Positions 1-8,980 of a DNA stretch of 64,000 nucleotides are shown here, piece by piece. The first letter of the stretch is position 1. Every line of letters begins with the position of its first letter. The position numbers and the translations under genes are program-made. This DNA comes from Craurococcus roseus. GTDB taxonomy: Bacteria; Pseudomonadota; Alphaproteobacteria; Acetobacterales; Acetobacteraceae. The stretch covers positions 38,724 to 102,723 of the forward strand of contig NZ_BAAAFZ010000047.1 in assembly GCF_039523795.1 (NCBI RefSeq). Direction: 5' to 3'. The notes under the pieces were generated by a model. The model was not told the DNA's origin and did no database searches. It saw only the letters and a program-made list of their open reading frames with translations.

Positions 1-3000
1 CGCCCGACAGGCGGTTGGAACCCGCATTGCCGGCGATGGCGTTGGCCGAAGCGTTGCCCTCGCCGTCGAGGTCCGCCGCGCCCGCCAGCACCAGCGCTTC
101 GATGTCGGGATTGAGCCGGTGGCCGACCGAGGCCCGCACCGTGTCGTTCCCTCCGCCGGCGGCCTCGAAAGCGAAGGCCCCCTCGGCGTCGATCAGGAAC
201 AGGTCGTCGCCCGCGCCGCCGTGCAGCCGGTCCACGCCCCCGCCGCCGTCCAACGTGTCGTCGCCCGCGCCGCCGTCCAGCGTGTCGCCGCCCGCGCCGC
301 CGCGCAGCAGGTCGGCGCCGGCCCCGCCGAGGAGCAGGTCCGCGCCGTCGCCGCCATCCAAGGTGTCCGCGTCCGGGCCGCCGAGCCCGGTGTCGGCGCC
401 GTCGCCGCCGAGGAGCAGGTCCGCGCCGTCTTCGCCGAGGAGCAGGTCGGGCTCGCCCGCGCCGTCCAGCGTGTCCGCCCCCGCGCCGCCGCGCAGCAGA
501 TCCGCCCCGGCTTCGCCGTGCAGGAGGTCCCCGCCGTCGCCGCCGAGCAAGGTGTCGGCTTCGGTCCCCCCTTCCAAGGTGTCCGCATCGATCCCGCCGT
601 CCAGCGCGTCGGCGCCGGCGTCGCCGCGCAGCAGGTCGGCGCCGGCGCCGCCGAGCAGGGTGTCCGACTCCGCGCCGCCCTCCAGCGCGTCCGCTTCGCC
701 GCCGCCGTCGAGCAGATCGGCGCCCGCGCCGCCGCGCAGCAGGTCGGCGCCTTCGCCGCCGACCAAGGTGTCGGCGTCCGTGCCGCCGTCCAGCGTGTCC
801 GTATCGGCGCCGCCGTCCAGCAAGTCCGCTCCGGCGCCGCCATCCATCGACTCGCGTCCGCCGTCGCCCAGGAGGGTGTCAGCGCCGTCGCCGCCGTCGA
901 GCGTGTCCGCTTCCGTGCCGCCCCGGAGCAGATCGCCGCCGCCGCCGCCGCGCAGCAGGTCGGCGCCGGCGCCGCCGAGCAGGGTGTCGCCCTCCGTGCC
1001 GCCTTCCAGCGTGTCAGCTTCCGCGCCGCCGTCCAACAGGTCCGCGCCCGCGTCGCCGCGCAGCCAGTCGGCACCGGCGGCCCCGAGCAGCGTGTCGTCC
1101 CCGTCGCCGCCGCGCAGCAGGTCCGAGCCGCCCTCACCGGCCAGCGTGTCGGACTCCGTGCCGCCGTCCAGGGTGTCGACGCCGTCGCCGCCGGCCAGCG
1201 CGTCCGCGCCGGCGCCGCCGTCCAACGAGTCCGCGTCCGCGTCGCCGCGCAGCCAGTCGTCGCCGACGCCGCCCAGGATCCGATCGTCGCCGGCCCCGCC
1301 TTCCAGCCGGTCGTCGCCGGCGTCGCCGTCCAGGGTGTCGGCGCCGGCGTCGCCCATCAGGAAGTCGCGGCCGTTCCCGCCGGAGAGGCTGTCGTTTCCG
1401 TTGGCGCCGTCCAGCGTGTCGTCGCCGTCGCCGCCGAGCAGCGCGTTGGCGCCGGCGTTGCCGCTTAAGCGGTTGTCCAGAGCGTTTCCGACGCCACGGA
1501 TGTCCGCCACGCCGATGAACGCCAGCGCCTCGATGTTCGCGCCGAGCGTCCAGGCAGCGGCGGCGAACACCGTGTCCGTGCCCTCGCCCGCCAGTTCCAC
1601 GATCGAGTCCAGGGCGTTGTCCACGAAGAACGCGTCGTCGCCCGCGCCGCCGAGCAGCGTGTCCGCGCCGGCGGCGCCGTCCAGGGTGTCGTTCCCGGCG
1701 GCGCCGTCCAGCCAGTTCGCCGCGGCGCTGCCGAGCACGCTGTCGGCGAAGGCGCCGCCGCGGAGGTGTGCGATGAGCAGCAGCGTGTCGCGGTCGCCCC
1801 AGCCGTCCAGCACGGCGCCGGCGGCGAGGTCGGCGCGGACGCCGCCGGGGTCGGCGGCGTGGTCCGCCGTGATGAGGGTGCCCGACGCCGCGGCGCGCAG
1901 CGTGTCGGCGCCGGCGAGGCCGCGCAGCCAGGTGCGGTTGCCGGCGCCGCCGGCGCCCAAGATGCCGTCGGCGCCGTGCGAGCCCCAGGCGTTCTCGATC
2001 CGGCGGAGCGTGTCCGTGTCGCCCCAGGGATCGGTGGCGGTGCCGGCGGCGAGGTCCACCACGGCCCCGCGCACCGGAAGCGGCGTGCCGGGGCTGAGGA
2101 GGTCGTAGCGCACGGTGTCCAACCCGGCGCCGCCGTCGAGCGTGTCGCGGCCGGCGCCGCCCGCCAGCCGCTCGGCGGCGGCGGAACCCACGATGCTGTC
2201 CGCGCCGGAGCCGCCGGAAACGGCCTCGATGCCCTGGAGGCGGTCGGTGGAGCCGTCCGGCTTCAGGACGTAGGCGCTTTCCGCCAGCCCGTCGAAGACC
2301 GGCGGCGTCAGCGCGACGGTGATGTTGCCGGCCCCGGCGTAGCGGTATTCGTCGAAGCCGCCGCGCCCGTCGAACACCTTGTTGCCGCCGCCCGCCGACA
2401 GGAACAGGTCGTCGTGGGCGGAACCCAGCACCGTGTCGTGCGCGTCCGACGCGACGGCGACGCGGCGGATGTTCACCAGCGCGTCCGTGCCGCCCCAGCC
2501 GTCCGCCGCGGTGCCGGCGTGCAGATCCAACAGCACGGCGAAGGGCGCGCCCGCGGCGTAGGTGGCCTGCGCGCCGAAGCCGCCGTCGCCCACGATGCGG
2601 TCGTTGCCGCGGCCGCCTTCCAGGGACGTGGCGAAGAGGCCGCTGCCGGCGGCGCTCGCGTCCAGGGTGTCGTTCCCGGCGGTGCCGGACACGGCGTGGA
2701 CGGCGGCGAAGGTGTCGGCGCCGCCGTCGGCCTTCGTCGTGGCGCCGGTGCCGTGGCCGGTGAACCGGACCTCGACCGGCCCGGCGAGGCCGGCGTAGGC
2801 GATGCCGTTGGCGCTGCCCGCGCCGCCCTCGATCCGATCGGAGCCGCCGCTGCCGATGAAGATCTCGCCGATGGTGCCGCCGACCAGGGTGTCGTTCCCC
2901 GCGGTGCCGGCGCGCGACCGGCCGCCCTCGTTGGCGAAGAAGGTGCCCGCGACGAAGTCCGAAGCGTCCAGCGCGACCGGCGACGCGGCGGAACCCACGC

Positions 3001-4633
3001 GCGCGACGAGGTCCGCGGCGCCCAGCACACCGTCGCCGTCCGCGTCCAGCACCAGCCAGCCGCCGGCCGGCGCGCCGCCCTCGGTCGCCGGCACCCAGAA
3101 CGCCGCGCGGGCGTCGAGGCCGGGGAGGCGCGGCGCCGGCAGCGCCATGCCCTGGGCGATCGACTCCCGCGCGGGGAGGCCGCCGACGAAGAGCAGCGGC
3201 CGCGCCGCGCCGTCCGGGCCGGCGATGGTGCCCGCGGTGGCGCCGCTGCCGTCCGCGAGGCCGCCCCAGGCGGAGGACAGGCGCAGCTTGTCGCCCTCGG
3301 CGCGGCTGAAGTCGAGGATGGCGTCGACCTCGGCGGGGCCGGAGGCGGCGGGTCGCCCGTCCTCGCGCAGCACGAACAGGTCCGCGCCGGCGCCGCCCGC
3401 GAAGGTGTCGGCGCCCGCGCCGCCGACGAGCGTGTCGTCGCCGGAGCCGCCGAGCAGCGCGTCGTTTCCCGCGTCGCCGCGCAGCAGGTCCGCGCCGTCG
3501 CCACCGTCCAGGCGGTCGCCGCCGTCGCCGCCGCGGAGCAGGTCGATGCCGTCGCCGCCGAGCAGGCTGTCGGCGCCGGCGCCGCCTTCCAGCGTGTCGG
3601 AGTCGGCGCCGCCGAGGAGCGTGTCATCGCCGGCGCCGCCGTCGAGCGCGTCGTTGCCGGCGGCGCCTTCCAGCCGGTCGGCGCCGCCGAAGCCCAGCGC
3701 GGTGTCGTCGCCGGCGGCGCCGATCAGCGTGTCGGCACCGCCGGTGCCGGCGAGGGCGAAGGTGCCGGGGACGAAGTCCTCGGCGGCGATGGTCGCGCCC
3801 GCCGGCAGGTCGAAGCGCGCCACGACATCCGCGGCGCCGAGCACTCCGTCGCGGTCGACGTCCAGCACCAGCCAGCCGCCGCCGTCGCCCGGCGCGGCGG
3901 TGGGCAGCCAGTGCAGGAGCCACGCGGCGCCTTCGGTCGGGTCCGGCAGGGCGAGGCCGGCCACCGGCGCCGCGGCGGGCGCGAGGGCACCGGCGAAGCC
4001 TATGGGGAGCAGCGGGCCGCCGCCGGGCGGCGCGAAGGCGCCGGACGCGATGGCGTCGAGCGCCGTGCCCGCCGCTTGCCCGCGCAGGACCAAGCGGTCG
4101 CCGGCGCCGGGGGTGAAGTCCACGACGCGGTCGGTGGCGGCGAGGGTGGAGCCGGGCGCCGCCGCGCCCGCTTCCAGCAGCACGAAACGGTCCGCGCCGG
4201 CGCCGCCGGCCAGCACGTCGCCGCCGAGGCCGCCGAGCAGCCAATCCGCGCCGTCGCCGCCGACGAGCGTGTCGGCGCCCGCGCCGCCCTGGAGCGAATC
4301 GGCGCCCGCGCCGCCGGAAAGGCTGTCGTCGCCCGCGGCGCCGACCAGCCCGTCGTTCCCGCTCCCGGCGAGGACGGTGAAGTCTTCGATGCCGGCGAGC
4401 ACCGCGCCGGCCACGCGCGTCGTTTGCGCGGGCGCCGCGGGCATCCAGGCGGCGAGCGCGGCGGTATCGGCCGAGCGGTCCAGCACCGCGCGATCGCGGC
4501 CGGCGCCGCCGTGCAGCGTGTCCTCGCCCCCGCCGGCGAAGAGCGTGTCGTCGCCGTCGCCGCCGAGGAGGCGGTCGCTTTCGGCGGTGCCGGACAGCGG
4601 GTCGTCGCCCGCGCCGCCGGTGATGGTGGCCAT
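1..4633 (-). CDS. giant RTX (hemolysin-type) calcium-binding protein, 3' end off the window
   Basis: The reading frame is open on the minus strand from ATG at 4633 (AGGAGG just upstream) to the left edge, at least 1544 residues with no stop. It is built of nonapeptide repeats of the GGxGxDxLx type, the calcium-binding beta-roll of Type I secreted proteins. Short blocks at the N-terminus lead to a long, almost uninterrupted array at about residues 1060-1480. Two N-terminal modules each contain a DF(T/S)xxxGDxLxL segment followed by an EF-hand-like loop, DVDRDG near residue 258 and DADGDG near residue 530. No N-terminal signal peptide is seen, as expected for a Type I substrate with a C-terminal signal, which would lie outside the window. 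No ABC/MFP secretion genes are visible here. Adhesin, surface-layer or enzyme role cannot be decided. Confidence 0.9.
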   Translation of the reverse strand, partial: MATITGGAGDDPLSGTAESDRLLGGDGDDTLFAGGGEDTLHGGAGRDRAVLDRSADTAALAAWMPAAPAQTTRVAGAVLAGIEDFTVLAGSGNDGLVGAAGDDSLSGGAGADSLQGGAGADTLVGGDGADWLLGGLGGDVLAGGAGADRFVLLEAGAAAPGSTLAATDRVVDFTPGAGDRLVLRGQAAGTALDAIASGAFAPPGGGPLLPIGFAGALAPAAAPVAGLALPDPTEGAAWLLHWLPTAAPGDGGGWLVLDVDRDGVLGAADVVARFDLPAGATIAAEDFVPGTFALAGTGGADTLIGAAGDDTALGFGGADRLEGAAGNDALDGGAGDDTLLGGADSDTLEGGAGADSLLGGDGIDLLRGGDGGDRLDGGDGADLLRGDAGNDALLGGSGDDTLVGGAGADTFAGGAGADLFVLREDGRPAASGPAEVDAILDFSRAEGDKLRLSSAWGGLADGSGATAGTIAGPDGAARPLLFVGGLPARESIAQGMALPAPRLPGLDARAAFWVPATEGGAPAGGWLVLDADGDGVLGAADLVARVGSAASPVALDASDFVAGTFFANEGGRSRAGTAGNDTLVGGTIGEIFIGSGGSDRIEGGAGSANGIAYAGLAGPVEVRFTGHGTGATTKADGGADTFAAVHAVSGTAGNDTLDASAAGSGLFATSLEGGRGNDRIVGDGGFGAQATYAAGAPFAVLLDLHAGTAADGWGGTDALVNIRRVAVASDAHDTVLGSAHDDLFLSAGGGNKVFDGRGGFDEYRYAGAGNITVALTPPVFDGLAESAYVLKPDGSTDRLQGIEAVSGGSGADSIVGSAAAERLAGGAGRDTLDGGAGLDTVRYDLLSPGTPLPVRGAVVDLAAGTATDPWGDTDTLRRIENAWGSHGADGILGAGGAGNRTWLRGLAGADTLRAAASGTLITADHAADPGGVRADLAAGAVLDGWGDRDTLLLIAHLRGGAFADSVLGSAAANWLDGAAGNDTLDGAAGADTLLGGAGDDAFFVDNALDSIVELAGEGTDTVFAAAAWTLGANIEALAFIGVADIRGVGNALDNRLSGNAGANALLGGDGDDTLDGANGNDSLSGGNGRDFLMGDAGADTLDGDAGDDRLEGGAGDDRILGGVGDDWLRGDADADSLDGGAGADALAGGDGVDTLDGGTESDTLAGEGGSDLLRGGDGDDTLLGAAGADWLRGDAGADLLDGGAEADTLEGGTEGDTLLGGAGADLLRGGGGGDLLRGGTEADTLDGGDGADTLLGDGGRESMDGGAGADLLDGGADTDTLDGGTDADTLVGGEGADLLRGGAGADLLDGGGEADALEGGAESDTLLGGAGADLLRGDAGADALDGGIDADTLEGGTEADTLLGGDGGDLLHGEAGADLLRGGAGADTLDGAGEPDLLLGEDGADLLLGGDGADTGLGGPDADTLDGGDGADLLLGGAGADLLRGGAGGDTLDGGAGDDTLDGGGGVDRLHGGAGDDLFLIDAEGAFAFEAAGGGNDTVRASVGHRLNPDIEALVLAGAADLDGEGNASANAIAGNAGSNRLSG
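190..1440 (-). repeat. 27-bp tandem repeat array encoding RTX nonapeptides
   Basis: About 45 imperfect 27-bp units run head to tail, each encoding one GGxGxDxLx-like nonapeptide on the minus strand. The units differ mainly at the residues flanking the invariant Gly and Asp. There are no unique spacers, so this is a protein-coding repeat and not a CRISPR array. It is likely prone to unit gain or loss and to assembly collapse. Confidence 0.85.
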
Positions 4634-4711
4634 GCCCCTCCTGCCGCGGCCTTCCATCCTGGCGGCGGTCTTCGGAGGGGCAGCCTGGCCCCGGACGCTT
4701 TACGGAACGGC

Positions 4712-4736
4712 TAAGCGCGCGTGGGGCGGGCGCTTA
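4712..4736. terminator. inverted repeat between ybjQ-like gene and RTX gene
   Basis: TAAGCGC at 4712-4718 and GCGCTTA at 4730-4736 form perfect 7-bp arms with an 11-nt loop; two more G:C pairs form beyond one mismatch. It lies 15 nt past the stop of the upstream leftward gene and about 80 nt before the RTX start. It could be a terminator for the former (no T-tract) or an operator for the latter. Confidence 0.4.
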
Positions 4737-4750
4737 ACCTCCCGCGGCGA

Positions 4751-5113
4751 TCATCCCGCCGAGGAGGGCGACCACGAGCTGGCGGGGGCGCCGCCCTTCA
4801 GCGCGACCGCGGTGCCGCTGGCGCTGACCATCAGCATTCCGCCGTTAGCGCCGAGCACCTCGTAGTCGAGGTCGATGCCGACCACCGCGTCGGCGCCCAG
4901 TTCCTGCGCCTGCGCCACAAGCCCCCGCATGGCCGCGTCCCGCGCCGCGCCGAGTTCGCGCTCGTAGGTGCCGGAGCGGCCGCCGATGAAGTCCCGCACC
5001 GAGCCGAACAAATCCTTCACGACGTTCACGCCGAGCACCGCGTCGCCGAAGACGAGGCCCATGTAGCGCTCGACCTCGCGGCCTTGGATGGTGGGGGTGG
5101 TGGACAGGATCAT
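4751..5113 (-). CDS. YbjQ/UPF0145 family heavy-metal-binding-like protein
   Basis: A 120-residue protein starting at ATG 5113. The family hallmarks are visible: an N-terminal ILSTTPTIQGR strand, then a helix with VVKDLFGSVRDFIGGRSG, and the later ELGADAVVGIDLDYEVLG segment. YbjQ proteins form small oligomeric barrels. Their function is unknown, and the heavy-metal-binding label rests on weak similarity. The last 15 or so residues are a Pro/Ser-rich tail beyond the usual family length of about 105. It is a single gene, between mrr upstream and the RTX gene downstream on the same strand. Confidence 0.85.
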   Translation of the reverse strand: MILSTTPTIQGREVERYMGLVFGDAVLGVNVVKDLFGSVRDFIGGRSGTYERELGAARDAAMRGLVAQAQELGADAVVGIDLDYEVLGANGGMLMVSASGTAVALKGGAPASSWSPSSAG

Positions 5114-5221
5114 GGCGGCGGGGCTCCGGTGAGGGTCGCACTGGTTAGCACGCCCGGAGCGTCGTTGCGCCGGTGTCCTTGCAGCTATGCACCCCAGCGA
5201 TGGCTGGAAAAGGCTAGGATT

Positions 5222-6133
5222 TTAGATAGCGGAGAACCAGTCAGCTTCTACCGTCATCCTCTCGACCATCTCGGTACGGACGCCCAGCCTCAACTGCTTG
5301 AGCAGATCGCAGAGTTGGTCGCCGTCGATCAGGTCTATGGCGGGCGCCCCGTCCCTGGTCGCCTCGCGCTTCGCGTCCGGTGTGAACGTGCCGGTCGTGA
5401 TCATAAGGCCCTTGTCGCTGCGCCCAACCATGGCTCCCCGGAAATCGCGGATGGCGCCCGCACCGACGCTGCCTTGGTAGCGCTTGCATTGGAAGAGCAC
5501 TTGAAATGAAAGCAGGTTGACGCGCAGCACGCCGATGCCGTCTATGCCCCCGTCACCGCTGCGGCCAGTGACCTCAACCTTCAGGAACCCAGCTTCGCGC
5601 AGCAGGCGCTGCGCCAAGCGTTCGAACGCGTTCGGGGCCAATGCGCGCAACGTCTGGAGGAGCTTGTCCTTCCAGGACGCCTCGGTTTCCTCAACGTCGC
5701 CAGCGTCAACAGCGGCTGCCGGGTTTGCTTCCGTGTCGGCAAGCCTCTTCGCTTTCCGCTCGTCCAAGTCTTGCTTGCGCACACGGTTCGGGACAGCAGC
5801 GATGTCCTGTCGTGTGAGCTGTTCGCCCGTCTTGGTCAGCGACCAAACGCCTCGGCTGCTGTTTTCGAGCGCACCGACCTTCTTCAGGTACGTTTTCGCC
5901 CAAGCGAGGTTGTAGTTCAGCTTCGTTTGTCGGCCATCGGTGTGCTGAACCGACTGGACCTCAGCGGGGAACGCTTCCTGCTCGATGATCTTCGCCAGGA
6001 GTTCTTCGTTGGTCGCCGACCCACCCATGGCTCTGAGCGCCTTTAGAAGTGGCCACATGAGTTCGTCGAAGGTGGGCACAGCAACAGCAAGGCGCCCCTG
6101 CGCAACGCCGTTGTAAGCGATCGCTTTCTGCAA
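5222..6133 (-). CDS. mrr: Mrr-family Type IV restriction endonuclease
   Basis: A 303-residue protein. An N-terminal winged-helix domain (VPTFDELMWPLLKAL at about 19-33) is followed by a Mrr catalytic domain: FERLAQRLLREAGF, then GRSGDGGIDGIG and FQCKRYQGSVGAGAIRDF. This is the D...QxK variant of the PD-(D/E)XK core. Family members cut modified DNA and act as modification-dependent defence. The longest start is TTG 6133 with GGGAAGTAGGA upstream; GTG 6079 (285 residues) matches usual Mrr N-termini and is an alternative. The gene is visibly less GC-rich than its neighbours, which suggests acquisition by transfer. It stands alone with no methyltransferase partner, as expected for Type IV. Confidence 0.88.
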   Translation of the reverse strand: MQKAIAYNGVAQGRLAVAVPTFDELMWPLLKALRAMGGSATNEELLAKIIEQEAFPAEVQSVQHTDGRQTKLNYNLAWAKTYLKKVGALENSSRGVWSLTKTGEQLTRQDIAAVPNRVRKQDLDERKAKRLADTEANPAAAVDAGDVEETEASWKDKLLQTLRALAPNAFERLAQRLLREAGFLKVEVTGRSGDGGIDGIGVLRVNLLSFQVLFQCKRYQGSVGAGAIRDFRGAMVGRSDKGLMITTGTFTPDAKREATRDGAPAIDLIDGDQLCDLLKQLRLGVRTEMVERMTVEADWFSAI

Positions 6134-6191
6134 ATCCTACTTCCCGTTTCGTCGAAGGCCGCGGCCCGCACCCGCACTTCATGCAGAGAGT

Positions 6192-6206
6192 GGCCGCTGA
6201 GCGGCC
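6192..6206 (-). terminator. hairpin downstream of the lysA-TIGR02302 operon
   Basis: GGCCGC at 6192-6197 and GCGGCC at 6201-6206 form a perfect 6-bp stem with a TCA loop (minus strand), 15 nt after the stop of the TIGR02302 gene. No clear T-tract follows, so a Rho-assisted end is possible. Confidence 0.4.
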
Positions 6207-6220
6207 CCACCCTCCCCCCG

Positions 6221-8980
6221 TCAGAACCGCCGCAGCAGCCGGTCGATGTAGTCCAGTTCCTCCACCGGCCGCGCCTTCTCCGCGCCGCGCCGCCGCAGTT
6301 CCTCCTGGATGCGCCGCGTGCGCAGCAGCTCCGCCTCGTCGGGGACGCGGGTGTCGGCGCCTTCCTCGTTGCTGCCGCCGGTCTCGGTGCGGCGGCGGCC
6401 GAGCGGGTCGCGGCCTTCGCCTTGCGCCTGGGCGCGGTCCTGGCCTTCGCCGCCGTTCTGCGGGTCGCCGGCCATGTCGTCGCCATCGCCGCCGTCCTGG
6501 CCGTCCTCCGGCGCGGCGCCGAACTGGCGCTGCATGGACTGCGCCATCTGCCGGCCGCCTTCCTGCAAGGCGCGCATGGCGCGGGCCTGCGGGTCGCGGG
6601 CGTCGCCGCCCTCGCGCAGCGCTTCCTGCGCGTCGCGCATCGCCTGGTCGGCGCGGCCGAGCGCCTCCGGCACCTCGCCCGTCAGGTCGCCGAACTGCTG
6701 CATCAGCTCGCCCAGCGCCCGGCGCAGCGCGCGTTGGCGGCGGGCGTCCTGGGCGCTCTGCTCGCGCGCTTGCGGGTCCGTGGATTCGCCTTGGCCCCGC
6801 TGCGGTTGCTGCGGCTCGGGCGGCCAGCGCAGGCCCTGGTCGCGGAGCTGGCGCTGGCGGCGCTCCTGGGCGCGGCGCCCTTCGTCGGCGTCGGCGCGCT
6901 GGTGGCTGCGGTCGAGCATCTCGCCCTGGCGGCGCACCATGTCCTGCACCACGCCCATCTGCTGCTGGCCGCGCTGGCGCTGGCCCTGCCGCTCTTGGTT
7001 CTCCTGGCGGGCGACGCGGCCCTCCTCCAGCGCGCGGAGCATCTCCTCCAACTCGGCGAGTTCGCGCTTGGCGTCCTCCGTGCGGCCTTCGCGCGCGGCG
7101 TCCTGCATCCGCTCGGTGCGGCGGTTCAGCTCGCGCTGGTCCATCAGGCGGTTCTGCGGGTCGAAGGGCATGGCCTCCGCGTTCTCCCGCTGCAGCTTCT
7201 CGGCCAGGGCTTCGAGGTGCTGGCGGATCGCGTCGCGCAGCTCCTGGATGCGCTTCTGGAGTTCGGCGCGCTGCTCGTCCTGGGCTTCGCGGCGCTCGCG
7301 TTCGGCCTGCTCGCGCTGCTGGCGCTCGGCGTCGCGCTGCTCCTGCGTCTTGCCGTCCTCCTGGCGCTGTTGGCCGTCGCGGCGCTCCGCCTCTTCGCGC
7401 TCCTCGGCTTCGCGCCGTTGTTGATCGGCTTCGCGCTGTTCGCGGTCCAGGCGCTCGGCCTCTTCCAGCGACCGGCGCAGCGCTTCGCGCGCCTGCTGGA
7501 GGGCGCGGAGGGTGCGGCCGTCCCTGCCCTCCTCCAGCGCCAGGGCGACCTCCCACAGGAGGTCCTGCACCTCCGAAATCGCTTCCGGGCGCCGGTCCAC
7601 CATCAAGCGGGTGCGGGCGGCGCGGAGCGCGAGGTAGGTGGCGACGTCGTGCTCGAAGAGTTCCGGCGCGGCGGCGATCGACTCCAATTCGGCGCGCGCC
7701 GGCCGGCGGGCCCCGGGGTCGAGCGAGAGCGCCTTGCGGACGGCGATCACCCGCTGCGCCACGCGGTGGTTGAAGGAGCGCTCCGGCAGGGCCAGCGCGG
7801 CGGCGTCGGAGCGGCCCTCCTGGCCGGCGCCGTCGCGCACGACCAGCCGGAATTCCACGTCGAGCCCGGCCCAGGGGTGGGCGGAGAGGTCAGGCTGCGC
7901 GGTGCCGCGCGCGTGCTTGTTCTGGTTGCCGCCGGGCAGGGAGAGTTCGAGCACCAAAGGCGGCGCGTCCGGCCGGGCCTTGAGCCGCGCTTCGGCGCGG
8001 AGCGATGCTAAGCCCCAATCGTCTTCCGCCCGCCAGGGCAGGCGCGTGCCGAGGCCCCGCTGGGCGCGGGCGGGCGGTTCGGAAAAGGCGGCGGTGGGCG
8101 GCGCGTCGGCCTGCACGGAGAGCGTCCAGGCCGCCAGCGTGCGACCTTCGCGCCGCACCGCCAGCTTGCCGCCGGTCTCCAGCGGCGTTTCCGCCAGGAA
8201 GCTGGCGCCGTCCAGGGCGCGGAACGTCGCGTCGCCGGCGTCGGTGGTTAGGAGCGGCGGGGCGCCGCTGCCGCCCGACACCGCCACCTGCAACCGGCTG
8301 CCCTGCGGCACCGTCGCGGCGCCACCGGCCGGGTCGAGGAACACCGGCGCGGCGCCGGTGTAAGCGGGCGGCGTCACCCAGGCTTCCAGGCGCTGGGCGG
8401 GCGCAGGCGCCGGGCGGGAGAATTCGGGCAGGAGGGCGCGGCGCAGCCGTTCCGGTGCGTCGCCCCACGCCACCACGACGGCGGACACCAGGCCGAGCCC
8501 CAGCGCCGCGCGCAGCGCCACCGGGTCGCGCGCCGGCAGGCCGGGGCGCGGCGCTCCGACGCGGAGCTTGGCGATCTGCGCCGCGGCCCGTTCCTGGTGC
8601 GCCTTCCACAGCGCTTGCGCCGCTGGGTCGTCGTCCGACGCCGCCGCCGGGCGGTCAGCGAGCGCCTGGAGGGGGCGGTGGCGCAGGCCGGATTGGCGCT
8701 CCAGCCGGCGCTCCGCCGCCGCGTCGCCGGGCGGGCGGAAGCCGCGGAAGCCGCGCCACAGCAGAAAGCCGATCCCTCCGGCGACGGCGGCCAGCAGCAA
8801 CGTATGCCACCCGCCGGGGAGCGCCTGCGGCAGTTCGAGCAGCGCCAGCACGAGGAAGAGGCCGAGGAGGCCGAGCGCCGGCCACAGGCGCGGCCAAACC
8901 GACTCCCAGAGCAGCGCCGCGCGCGACAGCAGGCGGCGGCGTTCCAGCGCCGCCTCGGGGCCGCCCCGGAGGTTGATCAT
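6221..8980 (-). CDS. TIGR02302/DUF4175 family membrane protein
   Basis: A 919-residue protein from ATG 8980. Two hydrophobic segments near residues 33-55 and 60-80 and a third near 155-175 anchor the N-terminus. A large extracytoplasmic-looking beta-rich region follows (PPAYTG, LPWRAEDDWGL motifs). A long Glu/Gln/Arg-rich coiled coil spans roughly residues 450-760, before a Gly/Gln-rich C-terminus. TIGR02302 proteins are almost confined to alphaproteobacteria, usually sit beside lysA, and have no proven function; an envelope role is inferred. Its ATG overlaps the lysA TGA by 4 nt, so the two are probably translationally coupled. Confidence 0.88.
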   Translation of the reverse strand: MINLRGGPEAALERRRLLSRAALLWESVWPRLWPALGLLGLFLVLALLELPQALPGGWHTLLLAAVAGGIGFLLWRGFRGFRPPGDAAAERRLERQSGLRHRPLQALADRPAAASDDDPAAQALWKAHQERAAAQIAKLRVGAPRPGLPARDPVALRAALGLGLVSAVVVAWGDAPERLRRALLPEFSRPAPAPAQRLEAWVTPPAYTGAAPVFLDPAGGAATVPQGSRLQVAVSGGSGAPPLLTTDAGDATFRALDGASFLAETPLETGGKLAVRREGRTLAAWTLSVQADAPPTAAFSEPPARAQRGLGTRLPWRAEDDWGLASLRAEARLKARPDAPPLVLELSLPGGNQNKHARGTAQPDLSAHPWAGLDVEFRLVVRDGAGQEGRSDAAALALPERSFNHRVAQRVIAVRKALSLDPGARRPARAELESIAAAPELFEHDVATYLALRAARTRLMVDRRPEAISEVQDLLWEVALALEEGRDGRTLRALQQAREALRRSLEEAERLDREQREADQQRREAEEREEAERRDGQQRQEDGKTQEQRDAERQQREQAERERREAQDEQRAELQKRIQELRDAIRQHLEALAEKLQRENAEAMPFDPQNRLMDQRELNRRTERMQDAAREGRTEDAKRELAELEEMLRALEEGRVARQENQERQGQRQRGQQQMGVVQDMVRRQGEMLDRSHQRADADEGRRAQERRQRQLRDQGLRWPPEPQQPQRGQGESTDPQAREQSAQDARRQRALRRALGELMQQFGDLTGEVPEALGRADQAMRDAQEALREGGDARDPQARAMRALQEGGRQMAQSMQRQFGAAPEDGQDGGDGDDMAGDPQNGGEGQDRAQAQGEGRDPLGRRRTETGGSNEEGADTRVPDEAELLRTRRIQEELRRRGAEKARPVEELDYIDRLLRRF

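Noticed and set aside
190..1440. Regular repeats resembling a CRISPR array
   Set aside because: The units are directly contiguous with no unique spacers, and they encode RTX nonapeptides. No cas genes are nearby.
15..4714. Long rightward Pro/Ser-rich and Ala/Gly-rich open frames opposite the RTX gene
   Set aside because: They mirror the 27-bp RTX repeats on the other strand, have repetitive low-complexity products and no starts with ribosome sites. The minus-strand frame gives a coherent calcium-binding protein.
8977..8980. CETGD instead of CESGD in lysA as an active-site defect
   Set aside because: The catalytic Cys is retained; Ser to Thr next to it is a common conservative variant.
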